Origin: an uncultured Collinsella sp.
GTDB lineage: Bacteria; Actinomycetota; Coriobacteriia; Coriobacteriales; Coriobacteriaceae
Direction of reading: 5' to 3'
NCBI GenBank assembly: GCA_959018755.1
Contig: CAUEMA010000008.1
Coordinates: forward strand, 34,163 to 98,162
Length of the DNA: 64,000 nucleotides
Position numbers and translations under genes: made by a program. The number at the start of each line of letters is the position of its first letter. The first letter of the stretch is position 1. Positions 8,692 through 16,655 of this stretch are shown here, one piece after another. The notes beneath the pieces are model-generated. The model worked only from the letters and a program-made list of their open reading frames with translations. It searched no databases and was not told the DNA's origin.

Positions 8692-9189
8692 ATGCCGGGC
8701 GAGAATTTTCCTGGCGACAGGATCGTGAGTCTTGTCGACGAGCTCGAGGGGCTCATCGAAGAGGCTAAGACGCCGTTCGGCAAGAACGCCCAGATGAAGG
8801 TTATCGACGCCGACGTCTTCTTTAACATCCTCGATGAGATCCGCATGAGCTATCCCGAGGAGTGGCAGAAGTCCCGCCGTATCCTCAAAGAGCGTGAGGA
8901 GCTTATGGCTTCCGCCGCCGCTCAGGCCGATTCCATCATCGCCGATGCTCAGCAGCAGGCCCTCACCATTGCCGGTGAGCAGGAGATCGTTCGCTTAGCG
9001 CAGCAGCAGGCCGACGACATTCGCGACCGTGCCCAGCAGTACGAGCGCGAGACGCGCTATGCCGCCGAGGATTACGCCGAGCAGGTCTTTACGCATCTCG
9101 AGGAGAACCTCAAGAGCCTGACCGGCACCGTCACCCGTTGCCGTCAGCAGCTCAACGAGGGTGCCGCTCAGCAGAATGGTCAGTGGTAA
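8692..9189 (+). CDS. DivIVA/SepIVA-like coiled-coil protein
   Basis: 165 residues. ATG at 8692 chosen because AAAGGAGA lies 5 bp upstream; two earlier in-frame ATGs have none. An N-terminal segment (IVSLVDELEGLIEEAK) and a middle segment (VIDADVFFNILDEIRMSYPEE) are followed by a long Ala/Gln/Glu-rich coiled coil (about 65-155). The sequence pattern and the position between coaD and a DUF177 gene match SepIVA (Rv2927c) of mycobacteria, an essential DivIVA-fold septation protein. The family call comes from my reading of pattern and synteny; no search was run. The TAA stop overlaps the next start by one base. Confidence 0.65.
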   Translation: MPGENFPGDRIVSLVDELEGLIEEAKTPFGKNAQMKVIDADVFFNILDEIRMSYPEEWQKSRRILKEREELMASAAAQADSIIADAQQQALTIAGEQEIVRLAQQQADDIRDRAQQYERETRYAAEDYAEQVFTHLEENLKSLTGTVTRCRQQLNEGAAQQNGQW

Positions 9190-9743
9190 TGGCTGAGTTC
9201 CCGAACGTTACCGTCGATCTTTCCGAGCAGCTCGAGTTTCCCGGAGACTCGTATCCGCTGACCGGCAAGGTCGATGTCGCCACCTATACGGTGGGCGAGA
9301 AGGAGTATCAGCTGCAGGACGGCATTGACTACGACGTGGTCTTTACCAATGCCGGCACCGGTGTTCTGCTCACGGGCATGGTCCGCGCGCACGCAACCGG
9401 TGAGTGCGACCGTTGCCTGGAGCCCGCTGCGTTTGATATTGCCGGTGAGATTGAGGAATTCTATCTCTTTGAGGAGCCCGAGGACCCCGAGGCCTACGAA
9501 GACGGCTACGAGTTGCTGGGCGAGGATCGCATCGTCGATCTGGGTGAGCCCATCAACGACGCGGTCGTCATGGACACGCCGTTCGTTGTCCTGTGCAAGC
9601 CCGATTGCCGCGGCCTTTGCCCCACCTGCGGCATCAATCTCAACGTCGAGCAATGCGATTGCGCCGCCCAGGCAGAGGCCGAATGGGCCGCTGCCACGGA
9701 AAATCCATTTGCAGCATTGAAGAATCTCAAGCTTGACGAGTAA
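9189..9743 (+). CDS. DUF177 (YceD-like) zinc-site protein
   Basis: 184 residues. ATG at 9189 shares one base with the preceding stop (TAATG coupling). The YceD/DUF177 pattern is seen: an N-terminal beta-rich part, the conserved CDRCLEP centre, and a C-terminal Cys cluster CKPDCRGLCPTCG...CDC likely to bind zinc. In bacteria and plastids this family precedes rpmF and is linked to 23S rRNA accumulation; rpmF indeed follows. Exact biochemical role is not established. Confidence 0.88.
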   Translation: MAEFPNVTVDLSEQLEFPGDSYPLTGKVDVATYTVGEKEYQLQDGIDYDVVFTNAGTGVLLTGMVRAHATGECDRCLEPAAFDIAGEIEEFYLFEEPEDPEAYEDGYELLGEDRIVDLGEPINDAVVMDTPFVVLCKPDCRGLCPTCGINLNVEQCDCAAQAEAEWAAATENPFAALKNLKLDE

Positions 9744-9748
9744 AACTG

Positions 9749-9757
9749 TGGTAGTAT
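9749..9757 (+). promoter_or_regulatory. Possible extended -10 promoter for rpmF
   Basis: TGG followed by TAGTAT forms an extended -10; no convincing -35 is present. It would start an rpmF transcript with a leader of about 45 nt. Confidence 0.3.
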
Positions 9758-9807
9758 CGCTACTTGCGCGTAATCGCCACACTGGATAGTTCATAAGGAA
9801 GGTCACT

Positions 9808-9987
9808 ATGCCCGTACCTAAACAAAAGCAGGGTCGTATCCGCACCCATACCCGTCGTTCCGCCAACATGAAGATCTCGGCTGCGGCTCAGTCCACGTGC
9901 CCCCGTTGCGGCGCTGTTAAGCTCCCGCACCACGTGTGCCCCAGCTGCGGTTTCTACAAGGACCGCGAGGTTATCGTTACCGAGTAA
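9808..9987 (+). CDS. rpmF: 50S ribosomal protein L32
   Basis: 59 residues: starts MPVPKQKQGRIRTHTRRS, typical of bL32, then CPRCG and CPSCG, the four-Cys zinc ribbon of C+ type L32. AAGGAAGG lies upstream of the ATG. It belongs to the large ribosomal subunit. The position between DUF177 and plsX is the usual yceD-rpmF-plsX order. Keeping all four Cys means the protein still needs zinc. Confidence 0.97.
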   Translation: MPVPKQKQGRIRTHTRRSANMKISAAAQSTCPRCGAVKLPHHVCPSCGFYKDREVIVTE

Positions 9988-10028
9988 CTGTATACTCTGG
10001 ATGCGATGCCGTTCCAACTGGAACCACA

Positions 10029-10057
10029 ATGGCCGGCTCAATGAGTCGGCCATTTTT
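10029..10057 (+). terminator. Hairpin terminator/attenuator between rpmF and plsX
   Basis: ATGGCCG pairs with CGGCCAT, with a further CTCA/TGAG pairing inside the loop, followed by TTTTT. It lies just before the plsX ribosome binding site, so it may reduce plsX expression relative to rpmF. Confidence 0.75.
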
Positions 10058-10075
10058 GTATAAGGAGCATATGAA

Positions 10076-11095
10076 ATGAGTAACGTTCGCGTTTGTGTTG
10101 ACGTTGTGGGCGGAGACGAGAAGCCCCAGGTTGTTCTCGATGGTATCGAGGCCGCGCTTGCGGCAGATCCCGAGATCGAGGTCTTGGCCGTCGGTCCCGC
10201 CGAAATCGTCAACCCCTTTGCCGCGGCGCATGCCCGCGTGGAGGCCCTGGAGGCCCCCGACGTCATCAGCATGGAGGACGATCCCATTCGCGCCGTGATG
10301 ACCAAGCGCAAGTCCTCGATCGTGCTTGCGTGCCGTGCCATCAAGAAGGGCAATGCGGACGCGTTTTTCTCGGCCGGCTCGACCGGTGCCATGACCGCTG
10401 CCGCCACGGCCTACGTCACACCGTTTAGGTATTTGGCAGAGGGCAAGAAGCAGCCGGTCCGTCCGTGCCTGACCAACGCACTGCCCAATCGCGCCGGCGG
10501 CCTGACGGTGCTGTGCGATATGGGCGCCAATCCCGATGTCACGGTGGACGATATGGTGCGCTTCGCCCAGATGGGCTCTGCCTATGCCCGTGTGGTTTTG
10601 GGTATTGAGCATCCTCGCGTGGGTCTGCTTGCCAATGGCACCGAGGACGAGAAGGGCTCCATCTTTACCAAGTCGTGCTTCCCGGCCATGAAGGCAGCGG
10701 TTCCCGGCTTTGTGGGCAACTGCGAGGGTACCGATCTTACGTCGGGCAATTTTGACGTCGTGGTCGCCGATGGCATGTCGGGCAACATCGCGCTCAAGGC
10801 CACCGAGGGCGCTGCCAAGTTTTTGCTGCAGGAGCTTAAGGGTGCCTTTATGTCTTCGCTCGGCACGAAGATTGCCGCGCTGCTCATCAAAAAGCAGATG
10901 CGCGAGATTAAGGCCAAGCTTTCGGGCGATGCCAAGGGCGGCGCGATCCTGCTGGGCCTGCGCGGCGTCGTGTTGATCGGCCACGGTGCCACGTCGGTCG
11001 AGGCCGTCAAGAACGGTACGCTTGCCGCGGCCCAGGCCGTGCGCGCCGGGCTTGTCCAGGACGTTGCCAATTCCATGGACGGTATCGTTTTATAA
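10076..11095 (+). CDS. plsX: Phosphate acyltransferase PlsX
   Basis: 339 residues, normal length. Contains the N-terminal VDVVGGDEKPQVVLDGI motif (family DAMGGD...P; here DVVGGD) and GFVGNCEGTDL plus VADGMSGNIALKATEG later. PlsX converts acyl-ACP to acyl phosphate for PlsY in phosphatidic acid synthesis. It is followed by acpP (its acyl donor) 115 bp downstream; a FakA-like kinase at 3.6 kb could supply the same intermediate. TAAGGAG precedes the start. The usual Ala-Met of DAMGGD is replaced by Val-Val, a modest deviation. Confidence 0.93.
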   Translation: MSNVRVCVDVVGGDEKPQVVLDGIEAALAADPEIEVLAVGPAEIVNPFAAAHARVEALEAPDVISMEDDPIRAVMTKRKSSIVLACRAIKKGNADAFFSAGSTGAMTAAATAYVTPFRYLAEGKKQPVRPCLTNALPNRAGGLTVLCDMGANPDVTVDDMVRFAQMGSAYARVVLGIEHPRVGLLANGTEDEKGSIFTKSCFPAMKAAVPGFVGNCEGTDLTSGNFDVVVADGMSGNIALKATEGAAKFLLQELKGAFMSSLGTKIAALLIKKQMREIKAKLSGDAKGGAILLGLRGVVLIGHGATSVEAVKNGTLAAAQAVRAGLVQDVANSMDGIVL

Positions 11096-11139
11096 GAGCC
11101 TCGTTACGTGGCTCAACCTGTACCGTGTGGGGTAGAATC

Positions 11140-11163
11140 GGAGCCGTATTGCAACGCGGCTCC
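11140..11163 (+). repeat. Hairpin in the acpP leader
   Basis: GGAGCCG and CGGCTCC are separated by 10 nt. No T run follows, so it is probably not a terminator. It lies about 2 bp downstream of a TAGAAT hexamer that could be the acpP -10 and so could be within the leader. Confidence 0.35.
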
Positions 11164-11209
11164 GATTGCCGTGTTGTGTTGTGTTCCATGACATACGAGA
11201 GGAAGCGCT

Positions 11210-11452
11210 ATGGACCGCTCCGAAATCTTCGATAAGATCGCCGAAGTCGCCGCTGACGTGCTCGGCGTCGATGTCGCCGACATTAGCGACGAGACCACTT
11301 TTGACGATCTCGATGCCGATTCGCTCGAGCGTCTGCAGCTGGTGACGGCCATCGAGGACGAGTTCGACCTCGAGATCGATGACGAGACCCTGCTGTCGCT
11401 CAACTCTGTCGCCGACGCCGTCGACGCGATCGAAAACGCCAAGGAGGCCTAA
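11210..11452 (+). CDS. acpP: Acyl carrier protein
   Basis: 80 residues, strongly acidic. DDLDADSLERLQLVTAIEDEF contains the DSL motif whose Ser carries 4'-phosphopantetheine; the more usual DSLD-x-V-E is DSLERLQ here. It carries growing acyl chains in type II fatty acid synthesis. GAGAGGAAG precedes the ATG. It is the first gene of the acpP-rnc-smc-ftsY-ffh cluster. Its 3' end contains the ribosome binding site for rnc. Confidence 0.94.
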   Translation: MDRSEIFDKIAEVAADVLGVDVADISDETTFDDLDADSLERLQLVTAIEDEFDLEIDDETLLSLNSVADAVDAIENAKEA

Positions 11453-11455
11453 GTC

Positions 11456-12181
11456 TTGGCTTTGTCTGAACGACTCACGCGCGCCCAGGAGATCCTGGGC
11501 CATGAGTTCAATAACAAGGTACTGCTGCGCGCGGCGCTCACACATCCCTCGGCCGTCGAGGGTCAGCCGGTCTCTGCCAGCTATGAGCGCCTTGAGTTTT
11601 TGGGCGATTCCATTTTGGGCGCCGTGGTGGCCCGTTCGCTCTTTGAGTCCTATCCCGAGTTTGACGAGGGCAAGCTCACGCGCCTGAAGGTGTCCCTTGT
11701 CTCGGGCGCCACACTGTCCGAGGTATCGCACGAGCTGGGTATCGACGACATCATCATCTTTGGTGCTTCCGAGACCGGTACCGGCGCGCGCGGCCTGCAC
11801 TCGGCGCTCGAGAACGTATACGAGTCGCTCGTGGGTGCGCTGTACCTGGATGCCGGCTGGGATGCGGCAGCGGAGTTCATCCACCGTACGCTTAAGCCGC
11901 ACCTGGCCACCGAGCGTGCTGAGCACCCCGCGAACCCCAAGTCGTTCTTGCAGGAGTGCGTGCAGGCAGATGGCCACGAGCCTCCCGCGTATAAGCTGGT
12001 CGGCTCCGAGGGCCCCGCGCATGCGCCCACCTTTACCGCTGTGGTTCTCATCGACGGTATTCGCCAGGGCCGCGGCACCGGTTCCTCCAAGAAGGAGGCC
12101 GAGGGAGCCGCTGCGCTCGAGGCACTCGACCGCATGGGCTACACCACCAACGGCGTGATTCTCAACAAGAAGCCTGTTTAA
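11456..12181 (+). CDS. rnc: Ribonuclease III
   Basis: 241 residues. TTG start supported by AAGGAGG 8 bp upstream, within the acpP 3' end. The RNase III signature ERLEFLGDSILGAVV holds catalytic acidic residues (Glu/Asp), and a second acidic cluster is ENVYESLVGALYLD. A C-terminal double-stranded RNA-binding domain follows (about 160-235, ends GSSKKEAEGAAALEALDRM). It processes rRNA precursors and cleaves duplex RNA. The window holds several very long RNA hairpins (for example 57657-57808) that could be substrates if transcribed. Confidence 0.96.
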   Translation: MALSERLTRAQEILGHEFNNKVLLRAALTHPSAVEGQPVSASYERLEFLGDSILGAVVARSLFESYPEFDEGKLTRLKVSLVSGATLSEVSHELGIDDIIIFGASETGTGARGLHSALENVYESLVGALYLDAGWDAAAEFIHRTLKPHLATERAEHPANPKSFLQECVQADGHEPPAYKLVGSEGPAHAPTFTAVVLIDGIRQGRGTGSSKKEAEGAAALEALDRMGYTTNGVILNKKPV

Positions 12182-12191
12182 GCGAGGAACC

Positions 12192-15100
12192 GTGTATCTC
12201 AAGTCCCTCACGCTCAAAGGGTTCAAGTCGTTTGCCGACCGTGCCCATATGTCATTTGAGCCGGGCCTGACCGTCATCGTCGGTCCCAACGGCTCGGGAA
12301 AATCGAACATCTCCGACTCGATTCTGTGGGTCCTGGGCGAGCAGAGTGCCAAGCAGCTGCGCGGCCAGGCCATGGAGGACGTCATCTTCTCGGGCTCGTC
12401 GGCGCGCAAGCCGGTGGGTGTCGCCGAGGTCACGCTGGTGCTCGATAACTCGGACCATATGCTGCCCGTCGACTTTGACGAGGTCGCCATCACCCGTCGT
12501 ATGTATCGCTCGGGCGAAAGCGAGTACCTCATCAACTCGAGCCCGTGCCGCCTGATGGACATTCAGGACATCCTGCACGATTCGGGCCTGGGCAAGGATA
12601 CGCATTCCATCATCAGCCAGGGCAAGCTCGACGCCATTTTGCAGAGCCGCCCCGAGGAGCGCCGCGCCCTGATCGAGGAGGCTGCCGGCATCTCCAAGCA
12701 CAAGCGCCGCAAGGAACGTGCGCTCAAAAAGATTAAATCGATGGACGAGCACCTGACCCGTGCCCGCGACATCAATAAGGAGATCGCCCGTCAGCTGCGG
12801 CCGCTGGAGCGTCAGGTCGATTGCGCGCGCAAGTACAAAGAGCTGTCCTCGCGCGCGAACGAGCTTACGCAGATGCTGGCCGTCGACGAGCTCCGTTCGC
12901 TGCAGTCGCAGTGGAACGACCTGGAGAGCCGCTCCAAGGAGGGCGCTGCCGAGCTTGAGCTTGCGCAGTACCGCCTGGGCGAAAAGGAGCGCGAGCTCGA
13001 GAAGCTCCAGGTCATGCTCGAGGAAAAGGGCCTTTTTGTGGGCGATCTGGGCGAGCAGCGCCGCCATATGCAAGACGTGGTCGGCCGCATTAACTCCGAT
13101 ATGCGCCTGCTCGAGGAAAAAGGCCACAACATGGTGTCGCGCCTGTCCGACATGCGCGGCCAGATTTCGAGCTCCGAACATCAGCGTCGTCGCGTGGTCG
13201 AGGAGCTCGAGGATGCGCGTGCCCAGCTTGAGGAAGTTACCGGTGCGCACATGCAGGCCCAGGACGACGTTGACGCCGCTGCTCCTGCCGCCGCCCAGCT
13301 CCACGAGCGTCGCGTTGCGCTCGACAATCAGATTTCGCAGCTTACGCGCGAGCAGCGCGATGTGCAGCGTGCGGCCGATAACGCCGCGCTCGAGCTTGCC
13401 AAGGTGAAGGACTCGCTGAGCAACGCCGAGGTCGAGGACAACATGTACGCCTCGCGCCTGGAGCAGATCGACGAGCAGCTCGAGGAGGTCACGGCCTCGC
13501 TCGAGAGCCGTCGCGACCGCGCTGAGGAGCTCGAAGGTGCGCTCGATCAGGCTCGCCAAGCCCAGGTCGATGCGCGTGAGGCCACCGAGGTCGCCCGTGC
13601 GGCGTTGAAGGACCTGCGTAATCGCGAGAGCGAGGCGCGCAATAAACTGTCCGAGGTTCGCTCTGAGCTCGCGAGCCAAAAGAAGCTCGATGCCCGCATG
13701 GCTGACAGCTCGCCGCTTGTGAGCCGTCTGATGGGCGCGTTGGGCGATGATGTCTCGGGTCGTCTGGGCGATGTGCTCGAGGCCCCTCGTGAGCTCGAGG
13801 GTCTGGTCGAGCAGCTGCTTGCCGGCGATATCGATGCCCTGCTGTTTGATGACGCCGCCACGCTTGACCGTGCCGGCCGTGCGGCTCTGGACCAAAAGAA
13901 GGCCTCAGGTGAGGCGCTGCTGATGGCGCGCGGCGTGAGCGGCGGTGCTGCTGCTAAGGGCGCTGCCGGTTCGCGTTTGGTCGATCGTCTGTCCGTGCGT
14001 TCCGGTTATGGCCCGGTTGTCGAGGCCCTGCTTGGCGGCTATTACGTGGTCGATGACTTGGCTGCCGCGCTGGCGGCACCAGTCGTTGACGGTGTGACCT
14101 ATGTGACTCCCGATGGCGCCCGCGTGAGCTGTGGCGGCCTGGTGCGCGTTGGACTCGATGCCGGCGAGGCCTCGGGTGCCCTGGAGCGCAAGCGTCGTAT
14201 TCGCGAGTTAGAGGGTCTGGAGCCCGATCTGGCTGCCGTGTTTGAGCATGTGTCGGATCAGGTCGTCGAGGTCAATGCGGCCGTCGAGGAGGCGCGTGCC
14301 GCCGAGGGCGATGCCGCCGGCGAGATTGCCCGTCTTGAGGGCGAGCGCCGCTCGCTGCTTTCCGAGATCGGCCGCCTGGAGCAAAGCGCCAACAATGCCG
14401 AGGTCGAGCGCGTGCGTATCTCCAAGCGCCGCGAGCAGGCCGCCGAGGCCGTTCGCGCTGCGCGTCCGCGCGTTGACGAGCTCACCCGTTCGCGCGACGA
14501 GGCCCGTGCGCAGACAAGCGACCTGGGTCTCCAGATTGCCGAAGCCAACGACGAACTCGATCGCGTGCGCCGTGACGATTCCGAGGCTGCCGGCAAGCTC
14601 GCCGATGCCAAGGTGCGCCTGGCCCAGACGAGCGAGCGCCTGCGTTCGCTGAAGGGCCGTGTGCCCGATCTGGAGCATCGCCTGGAGGGCATCGACCGCC
14701 GTATCCGCGGAACACGCCAGGCCTCGCGCTCGCTCGAATTGCTGCGCCTGCGCGTCGATCCCATGCACGAGCGCTATTCGGCCCTGCTGGAGCGCGCGTC
14801 GGATTGGGCCTCGCGTCTGCGTGACCAGGCTTCGCTCGAGGAGGCTGACTCGGCCTCGCTTAAGAAGACCATTGAGGACGCCAAGGCCGAGGTCTCCCGC
14901 GCCAAGGAGCGGGTCGATGCCGCCACCGCGACGCAAAACGAGTTCAAGGTCGCTCGCGGCAAGCTTGAGGTGCAGGTAGAGGCGGCTATCAAGGCCATTA
15001 CCGCCGATGGCACCACGGTGCTCGAGGAGGCGCTCATGCTTCCTGCGCCCACCGACCGTGACGCTGCCGAGCGTGAGCTCAACCAGCTCGTGCGCCAGAT

Positions 15101-15728
15101 CAACAACCTGGGCCCTGTGAACCAGGTTGCCATGGAGGAGTACGAGCAGCTCAAGCGCCGCGCCGATTACATCGAGGAGCAGCTGGCCGATCTGGAGAGC
15201 GCGCGCAAGGCGCTCACCAAGATCACCGTGGCCATCGACCGTAAGATGCGCAAGGCCTTCCTGGTGACCTTCGAGAAGGTCGATGCGAACTTCCGCGAGA
15301 TCTTCGCCATGCTGTTCCCGGGCGGTCAGGCGCATCTGGAGATGACCGACCCTGAGCATCCGGCCGAGACGGGCATCGAGGTCGTGGCGCAGCCGCGTGG
15401 CAAGCGCATCACCAAGATGATGCTCATGTCGGGCGGCGAGAAGAGCCTGACGGCGCTCGCCTTGCTCTTTGCTGTCTATCGCACGCGTACGGTGCCGTTC
15501 TATGTGCTGGACGAGGTCGAGGCGGCGCTCGATGACGCCAACCTGTCCAAGCTCATCGGCGCACTCGACGTGTTGCGTTCCGATACGCAGGTCTTGGTTA
15601 TCTCGCATCAGCGCCGTACTATGGAGGACGCTGACGTCCTCTACGGCGTCTCGATGCAAGCCGACGGCGTCAGTCGCGTCGTCTCGCAAAAACTCGATCG
15701 CGAAACCGGAAAGGTCGTGAATGCATAA
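12192..15728 (+). CDS. smc: Chromosome segregation protein SMC
   Basis: 1178 residues, standard length. Walker A GPNGSGKSN at about 31-39, then the Q-loop region LGEQSAKQLRG. Long coiled coils flank a hinge at about 500-660. The ABC signature LMSGGEKSLTALALLF lies near 1078 and Walker B FYVLDEVEAALDD near 1102. SMC with ScpA/ScpB (not in this window) compacts and aligns newly replicated chromosomes. GTG start with GCGAGGAA upstream. The order rnc-smc-ftsY-ffh is conserved in Gram-positives. The stop overlaps the ftsY start by 1 bp. Confidence 0.97.
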   Translation: MYLKSLTLKGFKSFADRAHMSFEPGLTVIVGPNGSGKSNISDSILWVLGEQSAKQLRGQAMEDVIFSGSSARKPVGVAEVTLVLDNSDHMLPVDFDEVAITRRMYRSGESEYLINSSPCRLMDIQDILHDSGLGKDTHSIISQGKLDAILQSRPEERRALIEEAAGISKHKRRKERALKKIKSMDEHLTRARDINKEIARQLRPLERQVDCARKYKELSSRANELTQMLAVDELRSLQSQWNDLESRSKEGAAELELAQYRLGEKERELEKLQVMLEEKGLFVGDLGEQRRHMQDVVGRINSDMRLLEEKGHNMVSRLSDMRGQISSSEHQRRRVVEELEDARAQLEEVTGAHMQAQDDVDAAAPAAAQLHERRVALDNQISQLTREQRDVQRAADNAALELAKVKDSLSNAEVEDNMYASRLEQIDEQLEEVTASLESRRDRAEELEGALDQARQAQVDAREATEVARAALKDLRNRESEARNKLSEVRSELASQKKLDARMADSSPLVSRLMGALGDDVSGRLGDVLEAPRELEGLVEQLLAGDIDALLFDDAATLDRAGRAALDQKKASGEALLMARGVSGGAAAKGAAGSRLVDRLSVRSGYGPVVEALLGGYYVVDDLAAALAAPVVDGVTYVTPDGARVSCGGLVRVGLDAGEASGALERKRRIRELEGLEPDLAAVFEHVSDQVVEVNAAVEEARAAEGDAAGEIARLEGERRSLLSEIGRLEQSANNAEVERVRISKRREQAAEAVRAARPRVDELTRSRDEARAQTSDLGLQIAEANDELDRVRRDDSEAAGKLADAKVRLAQTSERLRSLKGRVPDLEHRLEGIDRRIRGTRQASRSLELLRLRVDPMHERYSALLERASDWASRLRDQASLEEADSASLKKTIEDAKAEVSRAKERVDAATATQNEFKVARGKLEVQVEAAIKAITADGTTVLEEALMLPAPTDRDAAERELNQLVRQINNLGPVNQVAMEEYEQLKRRADYIEEQLADLESARKALTKITVAIDRKMRKAFLVTFEKVDANFREIFAMLFPGGQAHLEMTDPEHPAETGIEVVAQPRGKRITKMMLMSGGEKSLTALALLFAVYRTRTVPFYVLDEVEAALDDANLSKLIGALDVLRSDTQVLVISHQRRTMEDADVLYGVSMQADGVSRVVSQKLDRETGKVVNA

Positions 15729-16645
15729 TGGGATTCTTCGATGCTCTCTCGCGCGGACTTGAGCGCAGCCGCGAGGCCCTCAACGAGGTCTTTTACTTTG
15801 GCGGCGAGGTCGACGAGGATTTTTGGGAGGACCTAGAGGACACCCTCGTCATGGGTGACATGGGTGCCGAGGTCGCGATCCAGGTGTCCGATGACCTGCG
15901 CGATGCCGCGGCCAAGAAGAACCTTAAGACCGCCCCGCAGCTCCGTCGCGCCCTGGCCGAGCAGCTCGAGCAGCATTTTGTGCCCGTCGAGCGCGATCCG
16001 TTCGCCGACACGCCGAGTTGCGTGCTGTTTGTGGGCATTAACGGTGCCGGCAAGACCACGACGGTCGGCAAGATCGCGAGCGCCATGTCTGCCCGCGGCA
16101 AGAACGTCGTGATCGGCTCAGCCGACACCTTCCGCGCCGCCGCCATTGAGCAGCTCGATGTGTGGGGCCAGCGCGCCGGTGTCCCCGTCATCAAGCGCGA
16201 CCGCGGCTCCGATCCGGCGAGCGTTTGCTACGACGTGCTCGACGAGGCCGACAAGCGCGGCAGCGACCTGGTACTTATCGACACCGCCGGTCGTCTGCAC
16301 ACGAGCCCCGAGCTCATGCGCGAGCTTGCCAAGGTGGTCAACGTGACGCGTAAGCGCGCCGCCAATATGGCCGCCGGCCCCATGCCCGTCTCGGTCGTCC
16401 TCGTAATCGATGCCGCAACAGGCCAAAACGGTCTGAACCAGGCGCTCGAGTTTAACGAGGCGCTGGGCCTGGACGGTATTATCATGACTAAGCTCGACGG
16501 CACGGCTAAGGGCGGCATCGCCATGGCTGTGGCCGAGAAGCTCAAGCTCCCGATCCTGCGCGTGGGCGTGGGCGAGCAGGTTGATGACCTGCAGGAGTTC
16601 AATGCCAAAGATTTCTGCCGCGCCCTGGTGGGCGAGTCCAACTAA
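15728..16645 (+). CDS. ftsY: Signal recognition particle receptor FtsY
   Basis: 305 residues: a short NG-only form, lacking the long acidic A domain of E. coli FtsY. The G1 motif GINGAGKTTTVGKIAS begins near 100; DTAGRLHTS and TKLDGTAKGG are the G3 and G4 motifs. It docks SRP-ribosome complexes at the membrane and stimulates reciprocal GTP hydrolysis with Ffh, encoded 10 bp downstream. The one-base overlap with the smc stop indicates coupled translation. Confidence 0.96.
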   Translation: MGFFDALSRGLERSREALNEVFYFGGEVDEDFWEDLEDTLVMGDMGAEVAIQVSDDLRDAAAKKNLKTAPQLRRALAEQLEQHFVPVERDPFADTPSCVLFVGINGAGKTTTVGKIASAMSARGKNVVIGSADTFRAAAIEQLDVWGQRAGVPVIKRDRGSDPASVCYDVLDEADKRGSDLVLIDTAGRLHTSPELMRELAKVVNVTRKRAANMAAGPMPVSVVLVIDAATGQNGLNQALEFNEALGLDGIIMTKLDGTAKGGIAMAVAEKLKLPILRVGVGEQVDDLQEFNAKDFCRALVGESN

Positions 16646-16655
16646 GGAGTGACTA

